Below, one piece after another: positions 1 through 10,701 of a stretch of 64,000 nt of DNA (position 1 is its first letter; each line of letters opens with the position of its first letter). The notes under the pieces were generated by a model, which was not told the origin of the DNA, did not search any database, and saw nothing but the letters and a program-made list of their open reading frames with translations. The position numbers and the translations under genes are program-made. The stretch covers positions 558,001 through 622,000 of the forward strand of contig CAVTYH010000006.1 in the NCBI GenBank assembly GCA_963738835.1, written 5' to 3'. Origin of the DNA: CAVTYH01 sp963738835. Lineage in GTDB: Bacteria; Planctomycetota; Planctomycetia; Pirellulales; JADZDJ01.

Positions 1-2
1 TG

Positions 3-1805
3 CGAGCCTGGTCTGACGCCGATGGCAAGTTTACCGTCCGAGCTTCGCTGGTGCGGATCGAGGGAGATCGGGTGGTCTTGGTGCGTGAAGACAATAAGGA
101 GATTAAGGTCACGCTGAAGGTGTTGTCGCCGGCCGATCTGCAATATGTCGAGAAGATGAAGGCGGCCAAATCGCAACCGGTCCCGCCAGTTCCGCAGCCA
201 GAGGTGCCGACCTCGACGCTCACAGACAAACTCGACGAGCCGCCGAAGACGCTCGATATGTTGCGGGCCGAAAGCAGGGTCGAGATTGATGCCGGCTTGG
301 CGATTCCGATCGATTTGACGGGAGACGGAACCTGGAAGTACACACCCGATGCTGTGCAAGGCGCTGCCGCGGTCACACCGATGCAAGTGCCGCTGTCGAT
401 TGCGGCGGCTGACCATCAGGAAGCGGCGCGCACGCTGTTTTTGCCGCGCGAGAAAAAGGCAATCGTTGTGTATCAGCCATCCAATTCGTCGAAAGACACC
501 CAATCGCACCGCAGCTATATTTGCGATTTCGATCGCGGGCGCGTGGAATCGCGAATCGATACGGCGGCGGACGCGCCGGTCGCGATTTCGCCCGATAGCA
601 GCAAGCTGCTCCTGTCGCACCGGGAACCCGACGCTCGGAACAACACCGTGCTGACAGTGTGTTCCAGAAGCGACGCCAATTTCCAGCGGTTGGTTACCTG
701 GAAGCCTTATGGCAGCCAGCAATCTGGCGACGTCGTGTGGGCTGACTTTGTCGATGCCCAGCAGTTGGTCACGCTCAACATCGCCGGCGATGTTGTCGTG
801 TGGAACATTCCCGACTTGTGGCCAAAATGGACCGGCAAATTGGACCGTGGCGCAGCGATTGCTTTAAGTCCCGGCAGAAAATTTTTGGCGGCGGCGCAGG
901 GCGACGGCGTGAAACTTTTGAGCGTTGCCGACGGGAAAGTCGCGGGTGTTATTCCGGCGGAAATCGATGCCGCGGATGCGGTCGCCTTTCATGACGATGG
1001 CAAGCGACTGGCAGTTTGGTCGGCGGATCGAATTCGGGTATGGGACTTGGAGACCGCCTCGCTGGAGCAAGATTTCGGCCTGCAGCGGAGTTTCTTCGGG
1101 TCAGTCCGCGGCGACCGCAAACTCGACTGGGTCGACGACAACCATTTGCTGCTGGATGGACGGCTGCTGGTGGATCTGAATCATCGCGTGGCCTGCTGGG
1201 AATTTACTAACGTCGGCAGGGCTGCGGCGGTTTTCGCGGGCCGATTGTGGTTTGTCGACGAGAAAGCCACGGCACCGAAGCTGTGCAGCCTCGCGCTGCC
1301 AAATCGCGACGGCCTGGAAGCCGTTGCGAAGTTCACTCCAGAGCAAATGCTGGTTCTGCAACCGGGCATGAAAGTAGCCGTTGAAATCACGAACAACGGC
1401 AGCAGCGGCGACACCAATGCGGCCCGCGAAGCGCTGGTCAAGAAGCTGACCGACAACGGAATTTCGGTTGTGCCCGAAAGCTCGGTGCGATTAGTAGGCG
1501 AGATCGTGGCCGGCCAAACGCAGAAAATTCAAGTTCGCGTGTGGAGCGCCATGGGCCCATCGTTCGATGGGCAGGAGCACCAGTTCACGCCGCGTACGAT
1601 GGTGCTGCGCCTCTTTACGGGAGGCGAAGAAGTGTGGAAGCGCGGATTCACTAAGAAACCCAGCAGTTTCATTCAGCTTGAAGAAAACGAAACGGTCGAT
1701 CAGGCGCTTGCCCGGCTGACCGAAGCGAGTGTGGAGCTTTTGGGCAAATATCGGTTACCGCGATACTTGGCGCAGGATTCCGGGAGACAATCCGCCATAG
1801 CTTGA
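3..1805 (+). CDS. SHD1-domain / beta-propeller protein, 5' partial
   Basis: The frame is open from the left edge of the window, so the N-terminus is missing; the GTG at 51 is internal. The visible protein opens with an SHD1 domain (motif RAWSDADGKFTVRA), a fold common in exported planctomycete proteins. A WD40-like propeller follows over the middle part, with repeats such as DVVVWNIPDL and DRIRVWDLET. A C-terminal domain (about the last 150 residues, from LVLQPGMKVAVEI) is shared with the gene at 6173-8469. No enzymatic motif is visible. The two proteins are clear paralogues with the same domain order. Function is unknown; an extracytoplasmic scaffold or binding role is inferred only from the domain types. 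Confidence 0.8.
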   Translation, partial: RAWSDADGKFTVRASLVRIEGDRVVLVREDNKEIKVTLKVLSPADLQYVEKMKAAKSQPVPPVPQPEVPTSTLTDKLDEPPKTLDMLRAESRVEIDAGLAIPIDLTGDGTWKYTPDAVQGAAAVTPMQVPLSIAAADHQEAARTLFLPREKKAIVVYQPSNSSKDTQSHRSYICDFDRGRVESRIDTAADAPVAISPDSSKLLLSHREPDARNNTVLTVCSRSDANFQRLVTWKPYGSQQSGDVVWADFVDAQQLVTLNIAGDVVVWNIPDLWPKWTGKLDRGAAIALSPGRKFLAAAQGDGVKLLSVADGKVAGVIPAEIDAADAVAFHDDGKRLAVWSADRIRVWDLETASLEQDFGLQRSFFGSVRGDRKLDWVDDNHLLLDGRLLVDLNHRVACWEFTNVGRAAAVFAGRLWFVDEKATAPKLCSLALPNRDGLEAVAKFTPEQMLVLQPGMKVAVEITNNGSSGDTNAAREALVKKLTDNGISVVPESSVRLVGEIVAGQTQKIQVRVWSAMGPSFDGQEHQFTPRTMVLRLFTGGEEVWKRGFTKKPSSFIQLEENETVDQALARLTEASVELLGKYRLPRYLAQDSGRQSAIA

Positions 1806-1821
1806 ATTCCGGAGAAGAATA

Positions 1822-1926
1822 ACCACGGAGTCACGGAGATCACAGAGCAGACACCTGAACCGCAGCGTTGCGGAGACGCCAAGAAACCTATCCTATTTCT
1901 CTTCGTGATCTCTGTATCTCCGTGGT
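1822..1926. repeat. Imperfect intergenic inverted repeat (CCACGGAG family)
   Basis: The left arm (1822-1848, ACCACGGAGTCACGGAGATC) and the right arm (1899-1926, reverse complement starting ACCACGGAGATACAGAGATC) form an imperfect inverted repeat of about 27 bases around a loop of about 50 bases. It fills the gap between two genes on the same strand. Similar CCACGGAG-type repeats are scattered in many bacterial genomes; this copy could be a relic of a small mobile repeat. Confidence 0.6.
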
Positions 1927-1961
1927 GAGAAATCCGGGCTGACCGATAGCTGAAGAATTTG

Positions 1962-4900
1962 ATGGAAACAATCACCCTCAAATGCCCGAGCTGTACGCAG
2001 CACTTTTCCGTACCGGAAATGGTGCGCGGTCCGGTGCCATGTCCACGCTGTCAAAACCCGGTGCCGTTGCCGCCGCCGGTGCTGGGACGATCGAAGGGCG
2101 GCGGGGTGACTGATTTTCTGGAAGAAGAATTGAAGCCGAAGGCGGGAATGCCGGTTGCCGCGCCTGGGGTTCAGCAAACGATGGCAGCCCTTGGCGTCCC
2201 GCAGCGTGCGGCGTCGGCGTGGAAAACGCCTCCGCCGGAATTGCAGCAGCTGGAGGGTGTGCTGGGCGCGCCGGCCATCGTTCGCCGCAGGCCTGACGGA
2301 TTCGTCGGGTTCGTATCGACACACAGGCTGGTGCTGACGGTTTTCGCGCTCGCGCTCTTGTTCTTCATGATCAGCACGATTACGACGCACAGCTTGTTAG
2401 GCGCAAGCATTGCCGGCGCCGGAGTGCTGGTTGTTTTGGCAGATGGCATTAGCGAGCGGGCCTTGCTCATTTTCAGCGCGTGCTTCGCCATTGCCGGAGT
2501 GCTAATTGCACTGGGGGCCTGGCGATCGCAAGCATTGTTCGGCGTCGAGCGCCGCACCGCCGAAAAATGGAGGATGTTCGAGCTGATTTTCGGCATCGTC
2601 GTGGTGGCATTGCTGACCATTCTCATCACCTGGCGAGTTGGCGTGCTGCTGTACCGCTTTTACGATGTAATTCAGCAGGTGGGTTGGAGTCGGATCGACG
2701 GCAGCAAAATGATTCGACCCATCCTCTGGATTTTGCTCATCTGGGCGGTTGTCGTTGGCCAATGCGTCGTAGTGCAGTTCAACGTGCAGCGCCATGGATT
2801 CTTCAAACTTGCCGGCCTGGCGTTCATCGGCGATTTTGCGTTCATCGTGGTGAGTGGGTTTTTGTTTTATTTGACGATTTACGATCTCTACAACCAAAAC
2901 CAAGGCTTTGCTCCCCACACCGTGCCTGTGGCGACAAACAATCGTCCGGCTGTTGGGCCAGCGCCAAGTTGGAGCGGCACGCCAAGCGGCATGCAGGCCC
3001 AACCGATTGATCCGGCAATGCAGCACGCCAGTCGGTTCGTCGGACCTGCGACGCCGGATGACCGATCGCCAAGCGGCGCCGCAGCCGGCAGCATCGCACA
3101 GATCCGCCTGACGGATGCTGATGATTCTGCCGCAGCGCAAATCGGGCTTTGCTCAAGTGGCAAGCCGGGGTTGATGCGGCGCCGATCGAAAAGAAACCGG
3201 CCGTCAGTCGGCAGCCGGCAATTCCGCTTCCGGCGAGCCACGATATTGTGATGCCCGAGGGCACCAATCCACTGGCAGTTGTGCGCACGAATGCACCCGA
3301 GGAGGGCAGCACGTTTGAGCTTTGGGATCTTGCGACCGGCCGCAGTCGCGGAAAAATCGCCAATGACGCCGATCTATCCACCGGGCTGGCGTTGAGCGCC
3401 GATGGCAAGTATTTGGCCGGAATCGCCAAGGGAGCAAAGGCCATTGAAATCTGGTCGTTTGAGACCGGCAAATATGCGTCGCATATTCCACTGGAGGCGA
3501 ACTCCTCGCCAACGATTGCTTTTGCAAACCACGAAAGCTTATTGGGTTTGCTTCCTGTCTCTGACGGATTGCAAGTGAACTTGTGGCCGATTGGCAACAC
3601 TGCGAAAGCACGAACGTTTTTGTTGCCGCCTGCGGTGAACCCAGCCGCCGGCCCTGGGCGGCATTCAACAAATGGTCGTGCTTTCGGCGGGCAGAACGTC
3701 ATCCTGGCAATCAGCCCCGGCGGTCGCTACCTCGCGCGTGTATGCGAATCACAGAATTTGGGTCATTGATTTGAATGCAGGTCGAATTTGCGGTGGTCTG
3801 TCGGTGCCGGGAATCAAGGAAGATGACATTTTTGCGAAGCCGAATGGCTTGATGTTTTCTCCGGACGGCGCCGAACTGGCTTTCCACTGCGGATTGTTTC
3901 ACGGTTCACAGCTGACGGCCTGGAATTTGGCCGACGGCTCCCTCACGGCCCATTGGCAACTAGCGCAACCGGTGGAACACACTTGGAGCAAATCGGCGCC
4001 GATTCTGTCTTTGGCCGATAAGAACTTCTGGCTAATCGACGGGCAAACTGTGGTCGATCGGCGAACGGGTCGCGAATGGTCAATGAGTGAGCCCGATGGC
4101 TCACACGGCTCAGCAGATAAGTTGCGAGTGTTGGGCCTGGCCGATGAAGATCGTCTGGCACTTGCTTCCGATAAGATGCTGTCCACTTGGGAAGTCCCTC
4201 GTGATGTGCATGGTCGCCTGGAACTGGACAAGTTGACGATTGCCCGTGATGAATTACCGGAGGGTATGCTGGAAAAACCGGTGGGTGAGCAGATCAAAGA
4301 ACAGATCGCCAACATGCAGCCTCTCGAAGGCGATGCTTTGGTTGATGCCAGTCGCCAATATCGCAGCGGCGCGTTGATCGACCTTCTGGCGAAAGAGGAC
4401 CAGCAGTTGATGAATTCGGTACGCTGGTATCCCGCGGCCAAACAACCGGCCGTGCTGGTGCGCTGGGGCCTGGGCATTCAGTCGACACAGCTCGATCCCC
4501 AGCCTCCTTCGACGAAATTGGACTTGAAGAGTTTAACCGGGCCGGTTGGCAACGCCGTTGTAACGGCCTTGGAAAAGCGCATCAAAGACGGCGCTTTTGG
4601 CCAGTGGCCTGAACGCGGCGATCCGCGAATTCGCACGGTAATTCCGCTGGGAATTGGCACGCGCGACGAATTGCTCGACACGGCTCGGCAGGCTGGCGTG
4701 GACGGCGTTATTGTGCTGGAGCTTAGTCGGCAAATTGTGGGACGAAAGAGCGACGCCTTGCTCAAAGCCCGTGTGTCGGATGTTGCCGGAGATCCGCAAT
4801 GGTCATCGCCGCAATCGCTGAGTAGCGCGCGATTGGCGGCACAGCCCGATTTGGCTCCTCAGTTGGTCGATGCATTTGTCGGCGAGTTAATGAATCAGAT

Positions 4901-5204
4901 CGACGCCAAGTACAAGTTACAGCCGATGCCGGCGGTTAAGCCCGAGCAGGTCAAGGACCGCGTGGATCGGTTGACGAAGGCCAAGTTTGCCGACGTGCTG
5001 ACGGCGCTGACCGAGCTGCGCTATTACCAGGCCAAGGGCTTGCTGACCCCCGATGCCGCCACGGCGGCTTACCGCACCTGGCTCGGCGACGAAAGCGCCC
5101 AGTTGCTCGCCACCGGCAGCGGCCGCCAACGCCGTACCGCGGTGCAGCAGTGGCTCGATAATGCAGAACGGCAAGCAACGATTCGCGGTGCAGCAAATCT
5201 GTAA
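1962..5204 (+). pseudogene. Zinc-ribbon, multi-helix membrane protein with beta-propeller, two frame breaks
   Basis: Probably one gene read in three segments. Segment one (from ATG 1962) has a zinc ribbon with Cys8, Cys11, Cys27 and Cys30, then about five hydrophobic helices between roughly residues 120 and 310. Its frame is lost near 3130-3150. Segment two (to 3769) has propeller sequence (FELWDLATGR, IEIWSFETGK). At about 3735-3745 the frame slips back, and RYLARV continues into YANHRIWVIDL in segment three, which runs to 5204 and ends in an alpha/beta-looking domain of about 300 residues. The two slips are opposite in sign. The membrane part resembles that of the gene at 8479 (both contain ALGAWRSQ). 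ATG 1962 is preferred to the TTG at 1959. Function unknown. The frame breaks could be decay or assembly error. Confidence 0.65.
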
Positions 5205-5221
5205 CTGGATTTTGCAGCCGA

Positions 5222-5803
5222 CTAGATCACGCCGCACAGCAGCAAAATGCCTGCGGCGGAAATTATTCCGCCGGTGAAACGCAAGGCCCCATCGCTCATC
5301 GATTTGGCAATCAGTGTTCCACCGAGCACGCCGCACAAATGCAGGAGTGCGGTCGCCAGCATAAAGCCGGTTGCATAGGTGGCCAGCGACCCGCCGCTGG
5401 CCATTTCGGCGGCGTGTGCGTGGCCATGAAACACGGCGAACAGCGCCACAAGAGCGGCGGCAATTTTCAGCGACACGACCTTCGACACGGCAATCAAGAG
5501 CCCCAGCGCCAGCACCGAGAACGCGATTCCCCACTCCACACCCGGCAGCGGCACGCCCATCGCCGCTGCAATTCCACCCACCAGCATGCTGGCCATGAAC
5601 GTGCAGGGCATAATCCACAGCGCTCTGCCACCGATTCGCACCGCAAGCAGCCCGACGGCGACCATCGCCAGCAAGTGATCCATGCCGGAAAGCGGATGTT
5701 GCCAACCATCGATAAAATCGTGCCCACTGTGGCCAGGATGGGCCAGCGCCGGCTGAGCGACCGTGAGGAAAACGACGATCGGTAGCAAAATCCGTTGCCG
5801 CAT
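5222..5803 (-). CDS. hupE: HupE/UreJ family membrane protein
   Basis: A 193-residue protein with a signal peptide (MRQRILLPIVVFLTVAQPALA) followed directly by the HPGHSGHDFIDGWQHPLSGMDH histidine-rich segment typical of HupE/UreJ. About six hydrophobic helices follow, with a second conserved motif HGHAHAAE. HupE/UreJ proteins are metal permeases, usually for nickel or cobalt. The start at 5803 is chosen because the signal peptide begins there and GGTGGAC lies just upstream; the longer open frame has no further homology. No hydrogenase or urease genes are visible, so the metal and the user are unknown. It is convergent with the gene ending at 5204 and separates two related gene pairs. Confidence 0.85.
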   Translation of the reverse strand: MRQRILLPIVVFLTVAQPALAHPGHSGHDFIDGWQHPLSGMDHLLAMVAVGLLAVRIGGRALWIMPCTFMASMLVGGIAAAMGVPLPGVEWGIAFSVLALGLLIAVSKVVSLKIAAALVALFAVFHGHAHAAEMASGGSLATYATGFMLATALLHLCGVLGGTLIAKSMSDGALRFTGGIISAAGILLLCGVI

Positions 5804-6172
5804 AGTCCACCTGTTTTGATATTTGGGGCTGTTGTGTAATACTCGGCCGTTACCGCTGCACCGCATTTTACGGCTGGGTCGCAGGTGAGCAACACGGCTT
5901 TCGCCGGATAGCGATAAAACACGGTCGGGTTGCAATTCTGCAGCTGTCTAATCAAAATTATGGGGACGCCCAACTCGCGACAGAAAATCGGCCAGTTGAA
6001 ATGGTTTTGGTACTCCGGATTGTGGTCGTTAAACTAGATCTTTGCCCGCAAGATTTTGACGGACCGCGGCAACGTTACTGCAACCGCGGGCAAGTGTCGA
6101 TTGACCACAAACGCAGAGTTCCTTCCCGACCCGCTTTCAGCAAAATCCGCGGTTTATTGCGTAAGATTTGAA
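5804..6172. other. Intergenic gap, divergent promoters expected
   Basis: About 370 bases between the divergent hupE and the SHD1 gene at 6173. I see no RNA gene, riboswitch core or convincing ORF. In particular, no cobalamin riboswitch box is recognisable upstream of hupE. Confidence 0.4.
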
Positions 6173-8469
6173 ATGCAAATGCAGGTTATTCGCCAACGGT
6201 CCCGCAAACCTATCTTATTCAGTATTTTCGTGGTTGGGCTGGCGTTCTGGATTTCCGAGATCGCGCTTGGTGCCGACGCAAAGATCGACGTCTCGAAACT
6301 CAAGCCCGGCGACAAGTTGGAGTATCAGGATTGGGGAGGCTGGATGACGGTCGAGTATGTCGGCCCAGACCGAATCCCCTCCCATGTGCTGATTCGCAAA
6401 GGCAAGTCCAGCCGACCAGAGTCTACTCCGCTGGTTTGGTTGCGAATGCCAGCCAATGCCAAGCCGGCGTCGGGCAAGCCCAGCGCGGTCGAAAACCTCA
6501 ACAATCCGTTTGCGACCGACAGTGAGCGTGCGGCGGCTAACAAGCCGCGCGCCTGGAGCGATCGCAGCGGCAAGTTCAAAATCGACGCCGCGCTGGTGAA
6601 AATCGAAGGCGACAAAGTCGTGCTTCGTCGCACCGACGGACAGGAACTGACCGTAGCGCTGGATAAACTGAGCGATGCAGATCAGAAGTATGTCGGCTAT
6701 GAGCCAAAAGTTGTCACCACTCCTGGCCCAGATCAAAAGAATGAAAACACCAACTCCGGCGACAAATCGGCCACTGGCGAAAAGTGCGCGGAAGTCGAAA
6801 GCTTGCCGATTACGCCGACCGATTTGAATTCGGCCCGCATCATCGATTTCGACGAAACTGCCGCGTGGAGTTATCAACCCGATCCGGCGCCCAAGGGTGA
6901 GAAGTTACACGCGGCCCGAATTGGACTGGCCTCGACCGATGTCTTTGAAAAGCCGACGCGAATTCTGCTGTTACCCAAAGAGAAACGGGCCTTCGTCATT
7001 TATGTCAATTCGACATGGGGCGCAGAACGACACGAAATATCGCGCGTGCAAGCGTGCAGTTTGGAGAGTGGGCGACAAGAAGTTTCGGCAATTTTCGGAC
7101 AAGACACCGCGCCGGTGGACATTTCACCCGATGGAAGTCTGGTCTTGGCGCAAAAATTAACTGGTTGGGGATGGAGCGAATCCAATGAATTGCAGTTGTT
7201 CGAGCGCCAGGGAAATCGGGTGAAACCCCTGGAAGCCTGGAGACCCTACGAAGTGCCTGGCGGAAGTGAAGACGCCGCGCGACGGCAATCCGATACGAAT
7301 GTGAAATGGACAATGTTTCTCGATTCGGAACATGTATTCACGCTCAACGATTCGTGGTCTTCCGGTGCATTGGTCTTGTGGGAAGTTCCGGCGCTGCGGC
7401 CCGTGTACGCTATCCAACTAAAGCGCGCGTCGTCGTTGCCGGGATTTAGTGCAGGACACAAGTACTTGGCATTAGGCACGGAGAAAGGTGTCACAATTCT
7501 GAATGCGGCCGATGGTCAATTCGCGGGCACAATTCCTGCCGAAGCGGCGGCCAGCGGTCTGGTGGCTTTCAGCGACGACGGACGACGGTTGGCGCTGTGT
7601 ACCGGCGAACGGTTCCGTGTTTGGGATTTGACCAACCGGAATCTGACCCATGATTTCGCGGTTCAAGGTCTGTCTGGCAGCATGTCCACACAGTTACCGC
7701 CTGGCTTTCGAAACGACGGGCTACCAGGGGCGCAGCGATGGCAGCAGGTCGTGTGACGCAAATGGCATGGTCCGGCAATCAGTACCTGGTGCTAAACGGA
7801 CGATCGGTCATCGATGTCGATCGCCGAGTTGCCATCTGGCATCGAGATGCATTTGACGAATGTTCGCAAGTGCGCGACGGTTGCCTGTGCGCACTCACGA
7901 ATGGATTAACGGCAGGAAGCAAGGCTTTGGCAGTGGCTCCTGTCCCGCCGAAAGCCGCGATCGACGCCGTGACAAATCTGAAGGCCGACGATCTGCTTGT
8001 GTTGCATCCGGGAATCGATGTGGCCATAGATTTGCAAATCAATGGCGCTCCGTCGGAAGATTTGGAAGCAGCTCGACAAGCCATTGAAGCCCGGCTGCAA
8101 AAGAATGGCATGCGCGTGGTCGCCGACAGCAAAATCCGATTGGTGGGCACGATCGAACAAGAGACCAAGACCGTGAAATACATTTTCCGCAATCGATTTC
8201 AGCCGTTCTCAAAAGGAGAAGAATCGGACCACCCGGTGCCGATCATCAAACTGACTCTGAGTTTCCGCTCCGGCGACGAAGTATTATGGAAGTACGAGAG
8301 TGGCACCCACGCCCCGAGTTCAATCATCGTGCACGAGGGGGAAACGGCCGATCAAGTGATCCAGCGCGAAATGGAAAAGCAAAACGAAGTCTACGACGCT
8401 AAGAGTTTCAGCCGCATCTGGTTGCCCGCATATCTGGCGCGCCTGCCTGCATCCCCGGCTCAAAACTGA
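6173..8469 (+). pseudogene. SHD1-domain / beta-propeller protein, paralogue of the first gene, one frame break
   Basis: From ATG 6173 (or 6179) the protein has a signal peptide (ILFSIFVVGLAFWISEIALGADA), then a short module LKPGDKLEYQDWGGWMTVEY, then an SHD1 domain (RAWSDRSGKFKIDAALVKIE). A propeller follows (about residues 230-510, for example ERFRVWDLTN). The frame ends at 7756, while the expected continuation (YLVLNGRSVIDVDRRVAIW and the C-terminal domain LLVLHPGIDVAIDL) lies in the next frame from about 7738 to 8469. The order and the C-terminal domain match the first gene in the window. The LKPGDKLEY module recurs at the C-terminus of the next gene. Only 9 bases separate it from the gene at 8479, so the two are probably co-transcribed. 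Function unknown. Confidence 0.7.
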
Positions 8470-8478
8470 GGGCTGGCG

Positions 8479-10593
8479 ATGAGCATTAAAGCGCAATGTC
8501 CCAATTGCTCCGGGAAATTCAAAGCGCCGGACAACGCTGCAGGACGTCGTGTGAAGTGCCCTTTTTGCGAGGCGCGCATCACGGTTGCAGCTCCCAGTGT
8601 TCCGTCCGCCAAATGTACGCCACCTGCCAATAACATTTCTGAATTATTGGCCGAAGGGGTGACGCCAAAATCGGAACCGTTTCTGCCGCCTCTCGAAAAT
8701 TCCTCGATGGCGGCACTGGGCATTGACAACCGTTCCATGTATTCCGTCGGCACGACTCTTGCGCCGCGGAGGACGCCGGGAACAGGGCCGACATTTTCGG
8801 TTGGAGGCGGATTTTCTGCTTTTGATTTCGTGTCGTCTCACAAATTCATTTTGATGGTTTTCGGCTTCAGTGCGGCATCGTTCTTGATGCTGCTGCACTA
8901 CGACCGGCCCATTCACGCTGTTGTGCAAGGCAGTGTCGGAATTCTTTTCGCGCTGGGTGCGTGGCGCTCGCAATCGCTGGGGCGCTCTCGAACTGTTGCC
9001 GCCGAAAACTGGCGATCGCTGGAACACATCGTCGGACTGATTCTGATCCTGCTTTTCGCCGGCCTAGTCACCTTCGTTACCGGGATGAGGATTTATGCGA
9101 TTTTCGATACTGCGGTGCCGAAGGTCGGGATGAATTCCCATGTTGTCGGTTATCTCACTGGAACCGTCATGGCATGGGTCATCATGATTGGCATTTGTTC
9201 CGCGATTTATCGCGCGTCGGAGACGTACGGCTTTTTTCGTCCGGGCGGTTGGGTTTATGTCGCCTATTTTTTCATCGTTTGGATTTTGGCCGCAACCGGA
9301 AATTTGAACGGCACGAATCGGGATGACGGCGAGATGGGCGGAGTAGAAAAACCGGCTTCGAATTCGCTGACGCCGGAATCGTCGGCGGCCAACACTCCGT
9401 CTATGGCCAGGCCCATGCCTGACCGCCCGACTTTCCGTGAAATCTTGCCAGGCGTGTTGTCGGGCGATGTGAACTTGAACATTCCGCGGGGAACCCCAGG
9501 TTTTGCAGGGCAGTTATACATTTACCTGCCGAAAGGCGACCACGCCCACGGATCGCTAGGTTGCGTTTTCATCGCCGCTGCCGGCGGAACGTCTATCAGC
9601 GGAACAAGTCTTGGCCCGGGAGATCGGGCCGAACATATTCCTTACGCACAGGCCGGATTTGCCGTTGTCGCGTATGAAACCGATGGAGAGCGGGCTTCCG
9701 ATCGAGCGCAACTCGCCAAAGAAGCAGCGACACACTATCGGGAGTATGTGGCCGCGGATGCCGGTTTGGTAAATGCCCGAAACGCGATCGAATTTGCGCT
9801 CAGTAGAATTCCCGAAATCGACCCCCATAAGCTTTATGCGGTGGGCCACAGCTCAGCCGCAAAGTTAGCGCTGCTGCTGGCGGAAGCAGATCCAAGGATC
9901 AAAGCTTGTGTGGCGTATGCGCCAGTGACCGACGAATTAGCGCGACATGCCGGCAAAGAGCTTTGGAATGCCCCCGGTCCGGAGAAGTTTCAGGATTTTT
10001 TGGTGCGAACATCGCCGCGAACTCGTGAGAGCGAATTAAATTGTCCAGTGTTTTTGTTTCATGCGGAAGATGACAGCGTCGTATCGGTGTCACAAACACG
10101 CGACTTTGCTGAGCGACTCAAGTCGATGGGCAAACCCATCACTGTTGAGATCGTTCCGAGCGGTAATCACTACGACTCGATGATACGCTCCGGCATCCCC
10201 AAAGGCATCGCCTGGCTGTGTGCATTGGAAGGTCGAAAGGTCCCATCAAAGCCGCAACGTTCTGCTGCACCGCCGAAGAGACCGTTCGTGAGTGAGCCAC
10301 AAGGAGAATTGCCCGTGGCCAATCCAGCGACGCCTCCAATAGCAGAGCCACAGCCGCAAGCTCAGCAAAGACCGCAGCCGGCAGAGCCACCTGCACCTAT
10401 AACAGTGACGATCGGCGGCACCGAGCTCAAGCCCAAAGACAAACTCGAATACCGTCGCAGCAGCGACGAGTGGGAACCCGTGGAGTTCGTCGGCCCCGGC
10501 CCAGCCAACACGGTGCTGATTCTGCGTAAGGATCTCAAACACGCCATGCCCGTGCCGATTGATCGCTTGCGGCTGCCCGGCAGCGGGCAATGA
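8479..10593 (+). CDS. Zinc-ribbon, membrane, alpha/beta-hydrolase fusion protein
   Basis: A 704-residue protein in one frame. An N-terminal zinc ribbon has Cys7, Cys10, Cys27 and Cys30. Four to five hydrophobic helices follow between about residues 115 and 280. Next comes an alpha/beta-hydrolase domain of the dienelactone-hydrolase/prolyl-oligopeptidase type: nucleophile Ser458 in GHSSA, acid Asp531 or Asp532 in HAEDDS, and His564 in GNHYD. A proline-rich linker leads to a C-terminal module LKPKDKLEYRRSSDEWEPVE that matches the one after the signal peptide of the preceding protein. The zinc ribbon and helices resemble those of the gene at 1962, but the effector part differs. An esterase or peptidase on the outer face of the membrane is plausible; the substrate is unknown. 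Confidence 0.8.
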   Translation: MSIKAQCPNCSGKFKAPDNAAGRRVKCPFCEARITVAAPSVPSAKCTPPANNISELLAEGVTPKSEPFLPPLENSSMAALGIDNRSMYSVGTTLAPRRTPGTGPTFSVGGGFSAFDFVSSHKFILMVFGFSAASFLMLLHYDRPIHAVVQGSVGILFALGAWRSQSLGRSRTVAAENWRSLEHIVGLILILLFAGLVTFVTGMRIYAIFDTAVPKVGMNSHVVGYLTGTVMAWVIMIGICSAIYRASETYGFFRPGGWVYVAYFFIVWILAATGNLNGTNRDDGEMGGVEKPASNSLTPESSAANTPSMARPMPDRPTFREILPGVLSGDVNLNIPRGTPGFAGQLYIYLPKGDHAHGSLGCVFIAAAGGTSISGTSLGPGDRAEHIPYAQAGFAVVAYETDGERASDRAQLAKEAATHYREYVAADAGLVNARNAIEFALSRIPEIDPHKLYAVGHSSAAKLALLLAEADPRIKACVAYAPVTDELARHAGKELWNAPGPEKFQDFLVRTSPRTRESELNCPVFLFHAEDDSVVSVSQTRDFAERLKSMGKPITVEIVPSGNHYDSMIRSGIPKGIAWLCALEGRKVPSKPQRSAAPPKRPFVSEPQGELPVANPATPPIAEPQPQAQQRPQPAEPPAPITVTIGGTELKPKDKLEYRRSSDEWEPVEFVGPGPANTVLILRKDLKHAMPVPIDRLRLPGSGQ

Positions 10594-10701
10594 ACAATCA
10601 ATCGTCTCAATCACAGCTGCAAAATCATCGGCATCTGAACTGGCCGAACGATTGTTGCCACAGGCATTTCCCTTCAGTTTGGCACACGCCGCGGGAAAAG
10701 T

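Noticed and set aside
4917..5810. Long minus-strand open frame antisense to the propeller gene
   Set aside because: It overlaps both the plus-strand gene and hupE in another frame, is Arg/Ala-rich and has no recognisable features.
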